Origin: Bacteroidota bacterium
GTDB lineage: Bacteria; Bacteroidota; Bacteroidia; B-17B0; Aurantibacillaceae
Assembly: GCA_947450025.1 (NCBI GenBank)
Contig: CANFTW010000002.1
Span: forward strand, 124,001 to 188,000
Reading direction: 5' to 3'
DNA length: 64,000 bases
The position numbers and the translations under genes were made by a program. This document shows, piece by piece, positions 32,470 through 42,206 of this stretch. The notes beneath the pieces were generated by a model. That model saw only the letters and a program-made list of their open reading frames with translations, ran no database searches and had not been told where the DNA came from. The stretch's first letter is position 1, and the number at the start of each line of letters is the position of its first letter.

Positions 32470-34571
32470 TACGTCATTCCAAGATTGTAGAAAACAAAAC
32501 TCCACATATCTGCAAATTCAGCAATTTGCTTATCAGTAGGCTTACCCGAGCCATGTCCAGCATTGACATCAATCCTAATTAATGTTGGATTTTTACTTGT
32601 ATTGTTTTTTTGAAGTGTTGCTGCAAATTTAAACGAATGAGCCGGAACTACTCTATCATCATGATCTCCAGTTAAAATTAAAGTTGCGGGATAATTTATT
32701 TTTTGAATATGATGTAAAGGCGAATATTTATACAAACATTCAAATTCCTCTTTGTTTTCGCTACAACCATAATCAACCGTCCAAGCACGGCCAATTGTAA
32801 ATAAATGAAACCTCAGCATATCTAACACGCCAACCGTTGGTATAGCCACCTTGGCAATATCAGGGCGCTGCGTTATTACTGCTCCAATTAATAATCCCCC
32901 ATTACTTCTTCCGTGTATGGCTAATTTATTATGTGAGGTATATTTTTGTTCAACTAAATAATCACAAGCCGCTATAAAATCATCGAACACATTTTGTTTT
33001 TTACATTTTGTTCCGCTCAAATGCCAATCTTCTCCGTATTCGCCGCCACCCCTTAAATTTGGAACACAATAAATTCCTCCTGCTTCTAAAAAAACCGCTC
33101 TATCTATTCTAAACTCGGGTGTATATGAAATATTAAACCCTCCATATCCAAATACAAAACATGGATTATTCCCATCTAAAACAATTCCCTTTTTATAGGT
33201 CATGAACATGGATATAGGTGTTCCATCCTTACTTTTATAAAACACTTGTTTTGTTTCGTACTTAGTAGATTCAAATGAACAATTCGGCTTAAAAATACGT
33301 CGACTTATACAAGCTCTTAAATCATAAAAATAAATTTCTTCTGGATTAGTGAATGAAACTGTAGAATAAAAAGCAAAATCATTTTCACGTGAAGCATTTA
33401 TTCCATTAACCTTACAAATACCTGGTAATTCAATTTCTTTTTCAACCTTACCATTTATCGCATGCAAAAACATCCTTGAAGAAACATTCACTAAATAATG
33501 AGATATAAGTTTATTGCCACAAAATGAAACACCTTCTAGTAAATCAGTTTTTTGGGGAATAACCTCTTCCCAGTTATCCATGGAAGGATTGTTTAAACTT
33601 ATTTTCACTAATTTATAACGAGGGGCTTTATAATTTGTATACACATAAAATTGATTGCCAATATTATCAATCACACTATAATTATTTGAAAAATCAGGCA
33701 CTATAGACACTAATTGACTTTGAGGATTTGACAAATCCTTAATGATTAAGCTTTGTCCACTTGTTGTTTCACTGCCATAGATAACTAAAAAATTCTCATC
33801 ATGAGTGACCTGAGCCGAAAAATTTCTATTAGCATGGGCTTTATCTTCGTAGATTAACTCATCTTCATTTTGAGGCTTTCCAATAGTGTGATAATACACT
33901 TTATGAAATTCATTTCTTTGAGTAAACGTTTTTTCATTAAGTGGTTCATCGTATCGACTATAATAAAATCCATTTCCTTTCCATGAAATATCTGAGAACT
34001 TAACCCATTTCACAACATCCACTAAATCTTTTTTTGTTAAAAGATCTTTTATATGGATTTCAACCCAGTCACTGCCTGATTTTGAAACCCCATAAGCTAA
34101 ATACTGTCCATCTTTTGAAATTTCCATGCCATTTAAAGAGGAAGTGCCATCATCTGATAATTTATTTGGGTCTAAAATAACTTCAGGTAAATCTTGAAGT
34201 GACAATTGAGAGCATAAAACAGACTGATTTTGTAAACCATTATTTCTAAATGAAAAAAAGAATTTTCCTTTCTTAAAAGGTGTACTCATTTTATCATAAT
34301 TCCACAAAGTAGTTAATCGATCTTTTACCTTATTTCGATAAGAGATTTGCGACAAATAATCATTAGTAACCTTATTTTCACTCTCTACCCAATTTTTAGT
34401 TTCCGATGATCGATCGTCTTCTAGCCAGCGATAAGGATCTTCTACTTTTATTCCATGATAAACATCTGTCTGATTAACTGTCTGTGTTTCGGGATACACG
34501 ATTTGACAATAGGTATTTAAACATAAAAATGTGAATAGAAGACTTAATAAATGAATATTTGATACTCGCAT
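32466..34571 (-). CDS. prolyl oligopeptidase family serine protease (S9A), exported
   Basis: A 701-residue protease with a signal peptide ending 'LNTYCQ'. The 'VEDPYRWLEDDRS' segment typical of S9A follows, then a seven-bladed propeller (about 80-420) and an alpha/beta-hydrolase domain. The catalytic Ser is in 'HGRSNGGLLIGA', the Asp in 'TGDHDDRVVPAHSFKF' and the His in 'NAGHGSGKP'. It cleaves short proline-containing peptides, probably in the periplasm. It is divergent from the AlkD-like gene with only 20 nt between starts. Confidence 0.95.
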   Translation of the reverse strand: MRVSNIHLLSLLFTFLCLNTYCQIVYPETQTVNQTDVYHGIKVEDPYRWLEDDRSSETKNWVESENKVTNDYLSQISYRNKVKDRLTTLWNYDKMSTPFKKGKFFFSFRNNGLQNQSVLCSQLSLQDLPEVILDPNKLSDDGTSSLNGMEISKDGQYLAYGVSKSGSDWVEIHIKDLLTKKDLVDVVKWVKFSDISWKGNGFYYSRYDEPLNEKTFTQRNEFHKVYYHTIGKPQNEDELIYEDKAHANRNFSAQVTHDENFLVIYGSETTSGQSLIIKDLSNPQSQLVSIVPDFSNNYSVIDNIGNQFYVYTNYKAPRYKLVKISLNNPSMDNWEEVIPQKTDLLEGVSFCGNKLISHYLVNVSSRMFLHAINGKVEKEIELPGICKVNGINASRENDFAFYSTVSFTNPEEIYFYDLRACISRRIFKPNCSFESTKYETKQVFYKSKDGTPISMFMTYKKGIVLDGNNPCFVFGYGGFNISYTPEFRIDRAVFLEAGGIYCVPNLRGGGEYGEDWHLSGTKCKKQNVFDDFIAACDYLVEQKYTSHNKLAIHGRSNGGLLIGAVITQRPDIAKVAIPTVGVLDMLRFHLFTIGRAWTVDYGCSENKEEFECLYKYSPLHHIQKINYPATLILTGDHDDRVVPAHSFKFAATLQKNNTSKNPTLIRIDVNAGHGSGKPTDKQIAEFADMWSFVFYNLGMTY

Positions 34572-34585
34572 AGTGTTTACTTTTG
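34558..34585 (+). promoter_or_regulatory. candidate promoter of the alkD-like/glucosaminidase pair
   Basis: A perfect -7 box TACTTTTG (34578-34585) sits 6 nt before the ATG at 34592, with TTTG 16 nt upstream inside the divergent protease gene. The mRNA would be almost leaderless. Confidence 0.42.
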
Positions 34586-34591
34586 ATATAA

Positions 34592-35347
34592 ATGAAATCT
34601 GTTACTAACAAATATAACAAAGAAGTAGAAGATACGCTAAACCGTTTATGCTTAAAGCATAATCAAGAGAAAACTGAGAAATTAAAAAAATATATTGGAA
34701 CTGACTTAAATGTTCTAGGCATCATTACAAAAGATCAATTAAGTATTTGTAAAAAAGGATTTAGCTTTTATAGTGAACATAGAGAAGAATCATTTTATAC
34801 TTATCACGAAATATACAAAACAAGTTCATGTTTTGAAGTGAAAAATTTAGCATTTATATATTTGGAAATACACTACAAAAACATTCCTTTAAAAACTCAA
34901 TTAAAATTATTACCACAATGGGCAAAATACGTTGATAATTGGGCTCATTCAGACACATTATCAAAATACATAACACGATTAGTCGAAAATAAAGATACCC
35001 AGCAACCTATCCTTTCCATTATAAAAAAATGGAATGCATCTAAAAACTTATGGGAAAGAAGGCAGTCACTAATTGGCTTGTTTTATTATTCGCGTACTAA
35101 AAAATCACATGTGGAATTTGGACTAGCTAAACAATTACTACTTCCCCTTTTAAATGACAAAGAATATTTTGTTCAAAAAGCAGTTGGTTGGACGCTAAGA
35201 GAATGTTATAATGTTTATCCGAAATTAACCTATCAGTTTATTGAATCGCAATTAACTCATATCAATCCTGTTGCTTTTACAACCAGCATAGAAAAAATGA
35301 CTGAAAAAGAAAAAACAGCTTTAAAACTAAAACGCAAAAAACAATGA
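34592..35347 (+). CDS. AlkD-like DNA alkylation repair protein
   Basis: A 251-residue all-helical HEAT-like protein. 'YVDNWAHSDTLSKYITRLV' and 'NLWERRQSLIGLFYYSR', followed by 'LLNDKEYFVQKAVGWTLREC', match the AlkC/AlkD family, which removes bulky N-alkylated bases without base flipping. The catalytic-type Trp/Asp-rich face is plausible ('WAHSD') but I did not map residues. It is coupled to the glucosaminidase gene by an ATGA overlap, though the functions appear unrelated. Confidence 0.85.
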   Translation: MKSVTNKYNKEVEDTLNRLCLKHNQEKTEKLKKYIGTDLNVLGIITKDQLSICKKGFSFYSEHREESFYTYHEIYKTSSCFEVKNLAFIYLEIHYKNIPLKTQLKLLPQWAKYVDNWAHSDTLSKYITRLVENKDTQQPILSIIKKWNASKNLWERRQSLIGLFYYSRTKKSHVEFGLAKQLLLPLLNDKEYFVQKAVGWTLRECYNVYPKLTYQFIESQLTHINPVAFTTSIEKMTEKEKTALKLKRKKQ

Positions 35348-36249
35348 GATATATAAACCTATACCTTATTTTAATTTTAGTGCAAATTACTTGGGCTCAA
35401 AAAACAATGACTCCTGAAGAATATATAGCAGCCTACAAAGAAGATGCTATAAAAGAAATGTATTTACACAAAGTTCCAGCATGTATCACTTTAGCGCAAG
35501 GGATGCTAGAAAGTGGGAACGGGAATAGCCTTTTATGTAGAAATGCGAATAATCATTTTGGAATAAAATGTCATAAAGAATGGGGAGGAGAAACGTATAT
35601 TATGGATGATGATTCTGCCAATGAATGTTTTAGAAAATATGACAATGTATTAGATTCTTATAGTGATCATAGTTTGTTTTTATTTTCTCGTTCACGTTAT
35701 GCTCCATTATTTGAACTCCCTATAAACGATTATAAAGCTTGGTGTTATGGATTAAAAAATGCTGGATATGCCACAGATCCTAAATATCCACAAAGACTAA
35801 TTCATTTAATTGAAAAATACAAATTACAAGAACTCAATATTATTGAAAATGCGCCAATTCAAAATTTACCTCCTCGAGAGGCCATTACCTCTGATTTAAC
35901 TATTCGAGAAGTATATCGATTTAATCATATTCGCTTCGTTATCGCAAAAGAAAATGACTCTTTTTATAAAATTGCACATGATTTTAATATTGAATTAGAG
36001 AAAATTTTAGAATATAACGAACTCTCGAAATCTGAAAAATTAAATTACGGTCAAAAAATTTACATTGAAAAAAAACGCAGAAAGGCCCTAGAGCCAATTC
36101 ATGTTGTTCAAAAAAATGAAACCCTTAAATCCATATCTCAACTGCATGGAATTCGTTTAAGTAGTTTATGTAAAAAAAACAACTTAAAGCCTAGTGATCA
36201 ACTAAAGGTGGGAGACGTCCTTTACCTAAGACAAAAGAAAAATAAATAA
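35344..36249 (+). CDS. exported glucosaminidase with two LysM domains
   Basis: The 301-residue protein has a signal peptide ('LNLYLILILVQITWAQ'-type; starts MRYINLYLIL), a glucosaminidase (FlgJ/LytG-like, GH73) domain at about 25-165 with the catalytic Glu in 'LAQGMLESGNGNS' and the 'NNHFGIKC' motif, and two LysM domains (about 197-242 and 254-298, the second 'HVVQKNETLKSISQLHGI'). It cuts GlcNAc-MurNAc bonds in peptidoglycan. Single-domain glucosaminidases with LysM are typical Bacteroidota wall-remodelling enzymes. Confidence 0.93.
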   Translation: MRYINLYLILILVQITWAQKTMTPEEYIAAYKEDAIKEMYLHKVPACITLAQGMLESGNGNSLLCRNANNHFGIKCHKEWGGETYIMDDDSANECFRKYDNVLDSYSDHSLFLFSRSRYAPLFELPINDYKAWCYGLKNAGYATDPKYPQRLIHLIEKYKLQELNIIENAPIQNLPPREAITSDLTIREVYRFNHIRFVIAKENDSFYKIAHDFNIELEKILEYNELSKSEKLNYGQKIYIEKKRRKALEPIHVVQKNETLKSISQLHGIRLSSLCKKNNLKPSDQLKVGDVLYLRQKKNK

Positions 36250-36290
36250 TATTTTATAACACTATTAACTCTGTGAATCAAAAAAACAAA

Positions 36291-36316
36291 AAAGGCTCGC
36301 TAATGCGAGCCTTTTT
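36291..36316. terminator. bidirectional terminator between glucosaminidase and M43 protease genes
   Basis: A 10-bp perfect stem AAAGGCTCGC/GCGAGCCTTT with a TAAT loop is flanked by A and T runs, placed between convergent genes. Confidence 0.9.
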
Positions 36317-36341
36317 ATGTGATTATTTCAACTTATATAAC

Positions 36342-39300
36342 TTAGTTTTTTACAACTTTAATAATACTTTGTTTACCCTCTGCTACAATTCTGATTGTAT
36401 ACATTCCGTTAGCATAGTTTGACAATGACACTTTAGTTGTTGTTTGTTTCGCTTTTTCTGAAACTACTAATTTACCAATAGCATCATATAATTCGATAGT
36501 TGCATAGTTTACTAACTCAGCATCCATCGTGATGTTAATCATGTCGTTTGTTGGATTAGGATACACTGAAACGGTATTATCATTTAATTCAAAAATACCT
36601 GTACATAAACTTACATTAACTACTTGATTTGCAGATGCTGAACATCCATTTCCATCGGTATAATTATAAGATGTTGTAAAGGTACCAGCTCCTGAAACTG
36701 AAGGGTTAAAAGATGAACCACTTACTCCAGTTCCTGAATATACTCCACCTACAGGGCTTCCTGATAATGTCACCGCAGCATCATTTACACAAATTGGACT
36801 TGCAATTGATGCTAATGAAACTATTGGTAAAGCATTAACCGCAACAGTCACTTGCTGTGAAGCTAATGTTGCACATCCTGTTAAATTACCATTTACTGTA
36901 TACACGGTTGTACTAGTTGGATTAACAAAAATAGTTGATGAATTAGATGTTGTACTCCAAGTATACGTTGTCACACCAGATGCAGCTAAAGTAGCTGTTG
37001 ATCCAGCACAAATGGTTGCAGAGTTTACTGAAATAGAAGGTGCAGAAACGACGTTCACTGTTGCAGTGGCGTAATTATTACAACCTTGCGCTGAAGTTCC
37101 AACAACAGTATATGACGTTGTAGAAACTGGGCTATCATTTATTGAAGAAGTATTAGCTCCTGTATTCCATGTATATGTTGATGCTCCTGATGCAGCAATC
37201 GTTGCAACTGAACCAGCACATATTGTAGAAGAACTTGCTGTAATAACAGGTAATGAATTAACTGTAACGCTAACCACTTGGGTATTTGAACATCCTGAGG
37301 TAGTACCAGTAACCGAGTAATTAGTTGACGAAGTTGGAGACACTGAAACAGATGCAGTTGTAGCTCCAGTATCCCAGCTATAGTTAGAAGCACCACTTGC
37401 TATTAAATTAGCCGAAGATCCTGAACAAATAGTTGCATTATTAACTACTACAGTTGGTGTTGCATTAACCAAAACACTCATCGTTTGAGTATTAGAACAT
37501 CCCGATGTCGTTCCTGTAACCGTATAATCTGTATTAGAAGAAGGTGAAACAGCTATTGCTGACGTTGTTGCTCCCGTATTCCAAACGTATGAAGTTGCTC
37601 CTGTTGCATTTAAATTAGCAGAATTACCTGAACATATTGTTGTGTTTGAAACAGCAACTGTAGGTGTGGTATTAACAGTAACGTTTGCTAATTGAGTGTT
37701 TGAACATCCGTTAGTTGTTCCAACCACGGTGTATGTTGAAGAAGTTGATGGAGAAACAGACACTGAAGATGTCGTTGCACCCGTATTCCAAACATAAGAA
37801 GTTGCCCCTGTTGCTGTTAAATTAGTAGCATTACCTGAACAAATAGTTGCACTAGATACAGCTACTGTAGGTGTTGCTTTTACTGTAACACTTAATGTTT
37901 TTGTATTAGTACATCCTGCTGTTATTCCTGTAACCGTGTAATTAGTGTTTACTGAAGGCGTAACAGAAATAGATGAAGTTGTTGCGCCTGTATCCCAAAC
38001 ATAAGACGTTGCTCCTGTTGCTATTAAATTAGCAGCATTACCTGAACAAATAGTTGCATCAGATACAGCTAACGTTGGATTAGGCGTTACTAATACGTTA
38101 ACTGTTTTAGTTGCCATAGCAACACAACCTGTTAAATTACCTGTTACTGTATAAACCGTTGTTGAAGCTGGGGTAACAGAAATAGAAGATGTATTAGCTC
38201 CGGTATTCCAAGTGTAGGTTGTTACACCACTTGCTGATAACGTTGCGGTTGAACCTGCACAAATAGAAGTTGAATTAACTGCTATCGAAGGAGCTGACCC
38301 TACAGATACAGAAGCTGTTGCTGTTTTAGTACAACCTGCCGTTGTTCCTGTTACTGTATAATTAGTAGTGACCGTTGGAGAAACTGCTAAATTAGCACTT
38401 GTTGCACCTGTATTCCATAAATAAGTAGTAGCTCCTGATGCGACTAAGGTTCCTGTTGAACCAGCACAAATTGTTGAACTACTAACCGCCACTGATGGCA
38501 AGGCATTAACCGTTACACTAACTGTTTTTGTGTTAGAACATCCTAATGTATTTGTACCAACTACTGAATAGGTAGTTGTAATAGAAGGTGTCACAGAGAT
38601 AGATGCAGTAGTAGCTCCTGTATTCCAAGAGTATGTAGTAGCTCCTGTTGCAGTAAGGGTTCTTGACGAACCAGCACAAATTGTAGCATTAGTAACAGCA
38701 ACAGTTGGAGTTGCTCTAACTGTAACACTGACAGTTTTTGTATTTGTACAACCAGATGTTGTACCAATTACGGTATAGTTTGTTGTTACTGTAGGGGTTA
38801 CAGATATAGAAGTGGTTGTAGCACCAGTATTCCATGAATACGAAGTTGCTCCTGAAGCTGTTAAATTTGCTGCTGTTCCATTACAAACAGTAGCATTAGA
38901 TACAGCTACCGTAGGGCTTGCATTTACAGTCACACTAATTGTTTTAGTATCTGTACAACCAGATGTTGTTCCTGTTACTGTATAATTTGTTGTTACGGAA
39001 GGTGTCACAGATATAGATGTTGTCGTTGCACCCGTATTCCATAAATAAGTAGTAGCACCAGAAGCAGTTAAACTAGCAGCTGATCCTGCGCATACGCTTG
39101 CATTACTAACCGCTACTGATGGACTAGCATTTACAGTAATTGTTTGAGAAACAGCTGTACTAGTTCCTGAAGAGTTTGCAGAAATTAATGTCGCTGTGTA
39201 GGTACCACTTGCTGTATACGTTACACTAGGATTTTGTGATGTTGAAGTCGCAGGAGTTCCTCCTGGGAAAGTCCAAGCCCAACTTGATGGTCCGTTTGTA

Positions 39301-41318
39301 GATTGATCAGAAAATGTAATTGCATTGCCAACGCATTTAGTAGCAGCTGTTGAGAAACTAGCTACTGGAGGTGCTGTAGCAGGAGTATATAAAACATTAA
39401 CGTTATCTAAATATACATTATTTCCCCAACCACTGCGCGATTCAAACTTAATATAAACACTAGATTGCCCTACATATGCAGCTAAACTTACACTGTCTCT
39501 TCTCCATTGAGCATTTGAAGTTGGTGTAAATGCTGTTTGAAGAGTACCTGTTACTGTTGATAATTGTGTTCCTCCTTTACTATATAATCGTGTCCATGTA
39601 CCACCACAATCTACAGATATATAAGCATTTAATGTATCAACATCAACGGTAGTGTTATACATTCTGTGAGATACATCAAATTTCAATCTCAATGTACTAT
39701 TAGCACCTGTTAAATTTAAAGCAGGAGTTTGTAATACATCTTTTTGTCCTGAAATATCCGTTGCACTTGAAAAGTTATCCATCTTAGCACATGCGGTTGT
39801 TGTAGGAACCACAGGAATACCAGTAGTATTAGCAAGTCTACTCCAAGTAGTTGCTGCATTAACCACATTGGTTGCATATTTAGTCCAACCTGTAGGAGGA
39901 AATGTAACAGCATCAAATCTTTCTGTAAAAGGAAGCGCTTGGCCCACTGGAGCTGCAACCACTGTAAATGAAGCTGATGCACTATTATTAGCTGCGTTTT
40001 GATCTGTTCCTCCGTTTGGAGCAGTTACCCATACAGAAAACGTATGAGCTGCTGCAGCTAAACCCGTATAAGCATTTAAGGTTAAAACCGTTGAAGTTGC
40101 AGATGCTAAAGAACCCGTCCAACTTAATGTTTGGGTCGCTAAAGCGTCCATTTTATAATTGACAATAGCAGAAGTTAAAGTTGTAGTTCCCGCATTATTT
40201 AAAGTGATTTTTGGAGTAATGCTTGTGTTACAAGTTGATGAGCCGTTTGTAGGATTAATCACACTTGTAATTCCAGCATCTAATGCCGAAACTGGAGTAC
40301 ATCCTAATGAAGTTTGCAATACGTTCCAAGGAGCTGTACTCACAACTGCCTCCATACGTGCTACTTGTTGCGCCGTAAACATATACATACAAGCATCATC
40401 TGTATAATCCATATAATTCATCCACATAACACCAGGACTTGTAGTTGTACAAGCATCTGTTTGAATAGATCCTTGAGCAAAACAACCATAGTGCTCACCA
40501 GCTTGGTTTGGCGTATCCGTGCATTGATCAGAACCAGTACATGCTGTACCATCATCTCCCCAAATGTGTAATAAGTTAAAACAGTGACCAAACTCATGAG
40601 TTCCTGTTCTACCTAAATTATAAGGAGCAATAGCAGTCCCACCACTACCTGTATATTTATAATGTAATACTAATCCATAAGTGTTACTTAATGCTGTTGT
40701 AGGAAACTCACCATAACCTAACAATTGAGCTCCTAAATCACAAATCCAAATGTTTACGTATTTTGTAACATCCCAAGCATTTGCTCCGCCTGTTGCTGCT
40801 GATTTTACAGCGTCATTTGTTCCAAACGTAGCCGTGGTTGTTAATTTATAATCAACACCCGTTGTTGGATTTCCGTTAGGATCACGTTGAGCCAAACAAA
40901 AACGAATATTTGCACCTGACGCAACTGTAGAAAAAGTTGGTTGAGTTACTTTACTAGCATCTGCATTTAATTTAGCGAAATCATCATTTAATACTTGAAC
41001 TTGAGAAGCCGCTTGTGCAATTGAAATACTCGTTGCAGGAGTTGCTGTATTATAGACAACGTGAACGACAACCGGAATAATTGTTGGTGTTAAAGCAGAG
41101 TTATTAACTCGTCCTGCAGCAATATCAGCTGCTCTATCTTGTAAATATTGATCAATTACCTGATTATACTGATTTAAATCATTCGAATAATTAGGTCGTG
41201 TTTGCATAAGATATTGATGGTGCTGAAGTGTACCACAATTTCTTTGAGGCGGAGCCTGAGCAATAAGTGCAACTGAAGTGAAAATTGTTGCAAAAAGAGT
41301 GAGTAATGTTTTTTTCAT
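36342..41318 (-). CDS. giant T9SS-secreted M43-family zinc metalloprotease with tandem repeats
   Basis: The 1658-residue protein has a signal peptide (1-20), a pappalysin/cytophagalysin-type M43 domain with zinc motif 'HEFGHCFNLLHIWGDD' near residue 240 (the usual Gly of HExxHxxGxxH is Asn, a common Bacteroidota variant) and 'NYMDYTDDACMYMFT' as the Met-turn region. A CARDB-like and a MAM/jelly-roll-like section follow, then a PKD domain ('DQSTNGPSSWAWTFPGG'), eleven repeats of about 69 residues, a related 12th unit, and a type A T9SS sorting domain ('VSVYPNPTNDMINI' to 'IIKVVKN'). It is predicted to be exported through the outer membrane and anchored or released at the cell surface. Flanked by terminators; monocistronic. 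Confidence 0.93.
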   Translation of the reverse strand: MKKTLLTLFATIFTSVALIAQAPPQRNCGTLQHHQYLMQTRPNYSNDLNQYNQVIDQYLQDRAADIAAGRVNNSALTPTIIPVVVHVVYNTATPATSISIAQAASQVQVLNDDFAKLNADASKVTQPTFSTVASGANIRFCLAQRDPNGNPTTGVDYKLTTTATFGTNDAVKSAATGGANAWDVTKYVNIWICDLGAQLLGYGEFPTTALSNTYGLVLHYKYTGSGGTAIAPYNLGRTGTHEFGHCFNLLHIWGDDGTACTGSDQCTDTPNQAGEHYGCFAQGSIQTDACTTTSPGVMWMNYMDYTDDACMYMFTAQQVARMEAVVSTAPWNVLQTSLGCTPVSALDAGITSVINPTNGSSTCNTSITPKITLNNAGTTTLTSAIVNYKMDALATQTLSWTGSLASATSTVLTLNAYTGLAAAAHTFSVWVTAPNGGTDQNAANNSASASFTVVAAPVGQALPFTERFDAVTFPPTGWTKYATNVVNAATTWSRLANTTGIPVVPTTTACAKMDNFSSATDISGQKDVLQTPALNLTGANSTLRLKFDVSHRMYNTTVDVDTLNAYISVDCGGTWTRLYSKGGTQLSTVTGTLQTAFTPTSNAQWRRDSVSLAAYVGQSSVYIKFESRSGWGNNVYLDNVNVLYTPATAPPVASFSTAATKCVGNAITFSDQSTNGPSSWAWTFPGGTPATSTSQNPSVTYTASGTYTATLISANSSGTSTAVSQTITVNASPSVAVSNASVCAGSAASLTASGATTYLWNTGATTTSISVTPSVTTNYTVTGTTSGCTDTKTISVTVNASPTVAVSNATVCNGTAANLTASGATSYSWNTGATTTSISVTPTVTTNYTVIGTTSGCTNTKTVSVTVRATPTVAVTNATICAGSSRTLTATGATTYSWNTGATTASISVTPSITTTYSVVGTNTLGCSNTKTVSVTVNALPSVAVSSSTICAGSTGTLVASGATTYLWNTGATSANLAVSPTVTTNYTVTGTTAGCTKTATASVSVGSAPSIAVNSTSICAGSTATLSASGVTTYTWNTGANTSSISVTPASTTVYTVTGNLTGCVAMATKTVNVLVTPNPTLAVSDATICSGNAANLIATGATSYVWDTGATTSSISVTPSVNTNYTVTGITAGCTNTKTLSVTVKATPTVAVSSATICSGNATNLTATGATSYVWNTGATTSSVSVSPSTSSTYTVVGTTNGCSNTQLANVTVNTTPTVAVSNTTICSGNSANLNATGATSYVWNTGATTSAIAVSPSSNTDYTVTGTTSGCSNTQTMSVLVNATPTVVVNNATICSGSSANLIASGASNYSWDTGATTASVSVSPTSSTNYSVTGTTSGCSNTQVVSVTVNSLPVITASSSTICAGSVATIAASGASTYTWNTGANTSSINDSPVSTTSYTVVGTSAQGCNNYATATVNVVSAPSISVNSATICAGSTATLAASGVTTYTWSTTSNSSTIFVNPTSTTVYTVNGNLTGCATLASQQVTVAVNALPIVSLASIASPICVNDAAVTLSGSPVGGVYSGTGVSGSSFNPSVSGAGTFTTSYNYTDGNGCSASANQVVNVSLCTGIFELNDNTVSVYPNPTNDMINITMDAELVNYATIELYDAIGKLVVSEKAKQTTTKVSLSNYANGMYTIRIVAEGKQSIIKVVKN
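36837..39131 (-). repeat. eleven tandem ~208-bp coding repeats in the M43 protease gene
   Basis: Each unit encodes a pattern like 'P-VAVS-ATICAGS-A-L-ATGATSY-WNTGATT-SISVTP-TNYTVTGTT-GC-NTKTVSVTV'. I count eleven units, 2295 bp in total. Conserved Cys pairs (I/VC.G and GC) occur once per unit. Neighbouring units 6-9 are the most alike, suggesting recent duplication. Confidence 0.9.
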
Positions 41319-41492
41319 TTTAAGACATTGTTTAGTTACGATGAAGTAATGGAAGTCAAATGATAAAACAAAATTTTAATAAAATTTTTAATAATTTTTT
41401 CTTAAAAATGTTAAAAATCAATTTTATCTAAAAAATAATGCCATTAATCGAAATAAAATGAATAATTATCGAAATAAACAACTGTTGAAATC

Positions 41493-42203
41493 TTAGAGGT
41501 AAATTCCAAATACTGTAGGCTTTTTGAAAAAATCTGGAACATTCGATTTTTTCCAAGCAGAAATTGGTTTAACTAAAATATTTTCGTCGACTAAAGTAAT
41601 ATTAGTCGCTACTAATAATTGTGTGCTAGATTGTAGTGTTTTTAATAAATCTTCAAACACATTTCCATTACGATAAGGTGTTTCTATGAAAAATTGCGCT
41701 TGTTTTGATTTGAGGCAAATTTGCTCTAATTCCTTAATCCGTTTAGCTCTGGCAATTTTATCAATAGGTAAATAACCATTAAAAGCAAAGTTCTGTCCAT
41801 TAAAGCCGCTTGCCATAATAGACAACACAATTGAACTAGGTCCAACTAAAGGCACCACCTTTATTCCTTTTTTATGCGCTAGTTTTATGATATCCGCTCC
41901 GGGATCAGCAATACCCGGACAACCCGCATCACTCATTAATCCCATATGATTGCCTGATAATAAGGGCTCTAAATACGCATTAAGCTCTTCAATTTTAACA
42001 TGCTGATTGATGAGGGATAATTGAGCTCTGCTTATTTCTGGATAAGCACATTGTTTTAAAAACGCTCTTGCTTCTTTTGCATTTTCTGCAATAAAATAGC
42101 TTAAGGTTTTAATCAGTTCGATGTTTCGTTTTGGCAAAACATCTTCCAACTGACATTCGCCTAGGCCAACAGGTAATAAATATAAAGTTCCGTATGAAGT
42201 CAT
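41493..42203 (-). CDS. RsmI-like SAM-dependent methyltransferase (tetrapyrrole methylase fold)
   Basis: A 236-residue protein with the RsmI/tetrapyrrole methylase pattern: 'GTLYLLPVGLG' at the N-terminus, 'MSDAGCPGIADPGADI' near residue 92 and 'VVPLVGPSSIVLSIMASGF' after it. RsmI 2'-O-methylates C1402 of 16S rRNA. This form is shorter than the usual ~280 residues and has an altered start ('GLGECQ' instead of 'GNLxDIT'), like the Bacteroidota paralogue annotated only as SAM-dependent methyltransferase, so I leave the symbol blank. It follows recQ by 3 nt. Confidence 0.85.
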   Translation of the reverse strand: MTSYGTLYLLPVGLGECQLEDVLPKRNIELIKTLSYFIAENAKEARAFLKQCAYPEISRAQLSLINQHVKIEELNAYLEPLLSGNHMGLMSDAGCPGIADPGADIIKLAHKKGIKVVPLVGPSSIVLSIMASGFNGQNFAFNGYLPIDKIARAKRIKELEQICLKSKQAQFFIETPYRNGNVFEDLLKTLQSSTQLLVATNITLVDENILVKPISAWKKSNVPDFFKKPTVFGIYL

Positions 42204-42206
42204 GTT

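Noticed and set aside
37139-37396. Leu/Gln-rich ORFs inside the M43 protease gene (also 39716-39982, 40159-40407, 40314-40571)
   Set aside because: Alternate-frame shadows of repetitive coding sequence; the main frame is continuous from signal peptide to sorting domain.
36837-39131. CRISPR-like regular repeats
   Set aside because: The ~208-bp periodicity lies in one open frame with diverged units and no short identical repeats or spacers; it is a coding repeat.
36342-41318. Loss of the Gly in HExxHxxGxxH as a sign of an inactive protease
   Set aside because: The N variant (HExxHxxNxxHxW) is common in Bacteroidota M43 proteins and all zinc ligands are present, so activity is expected.
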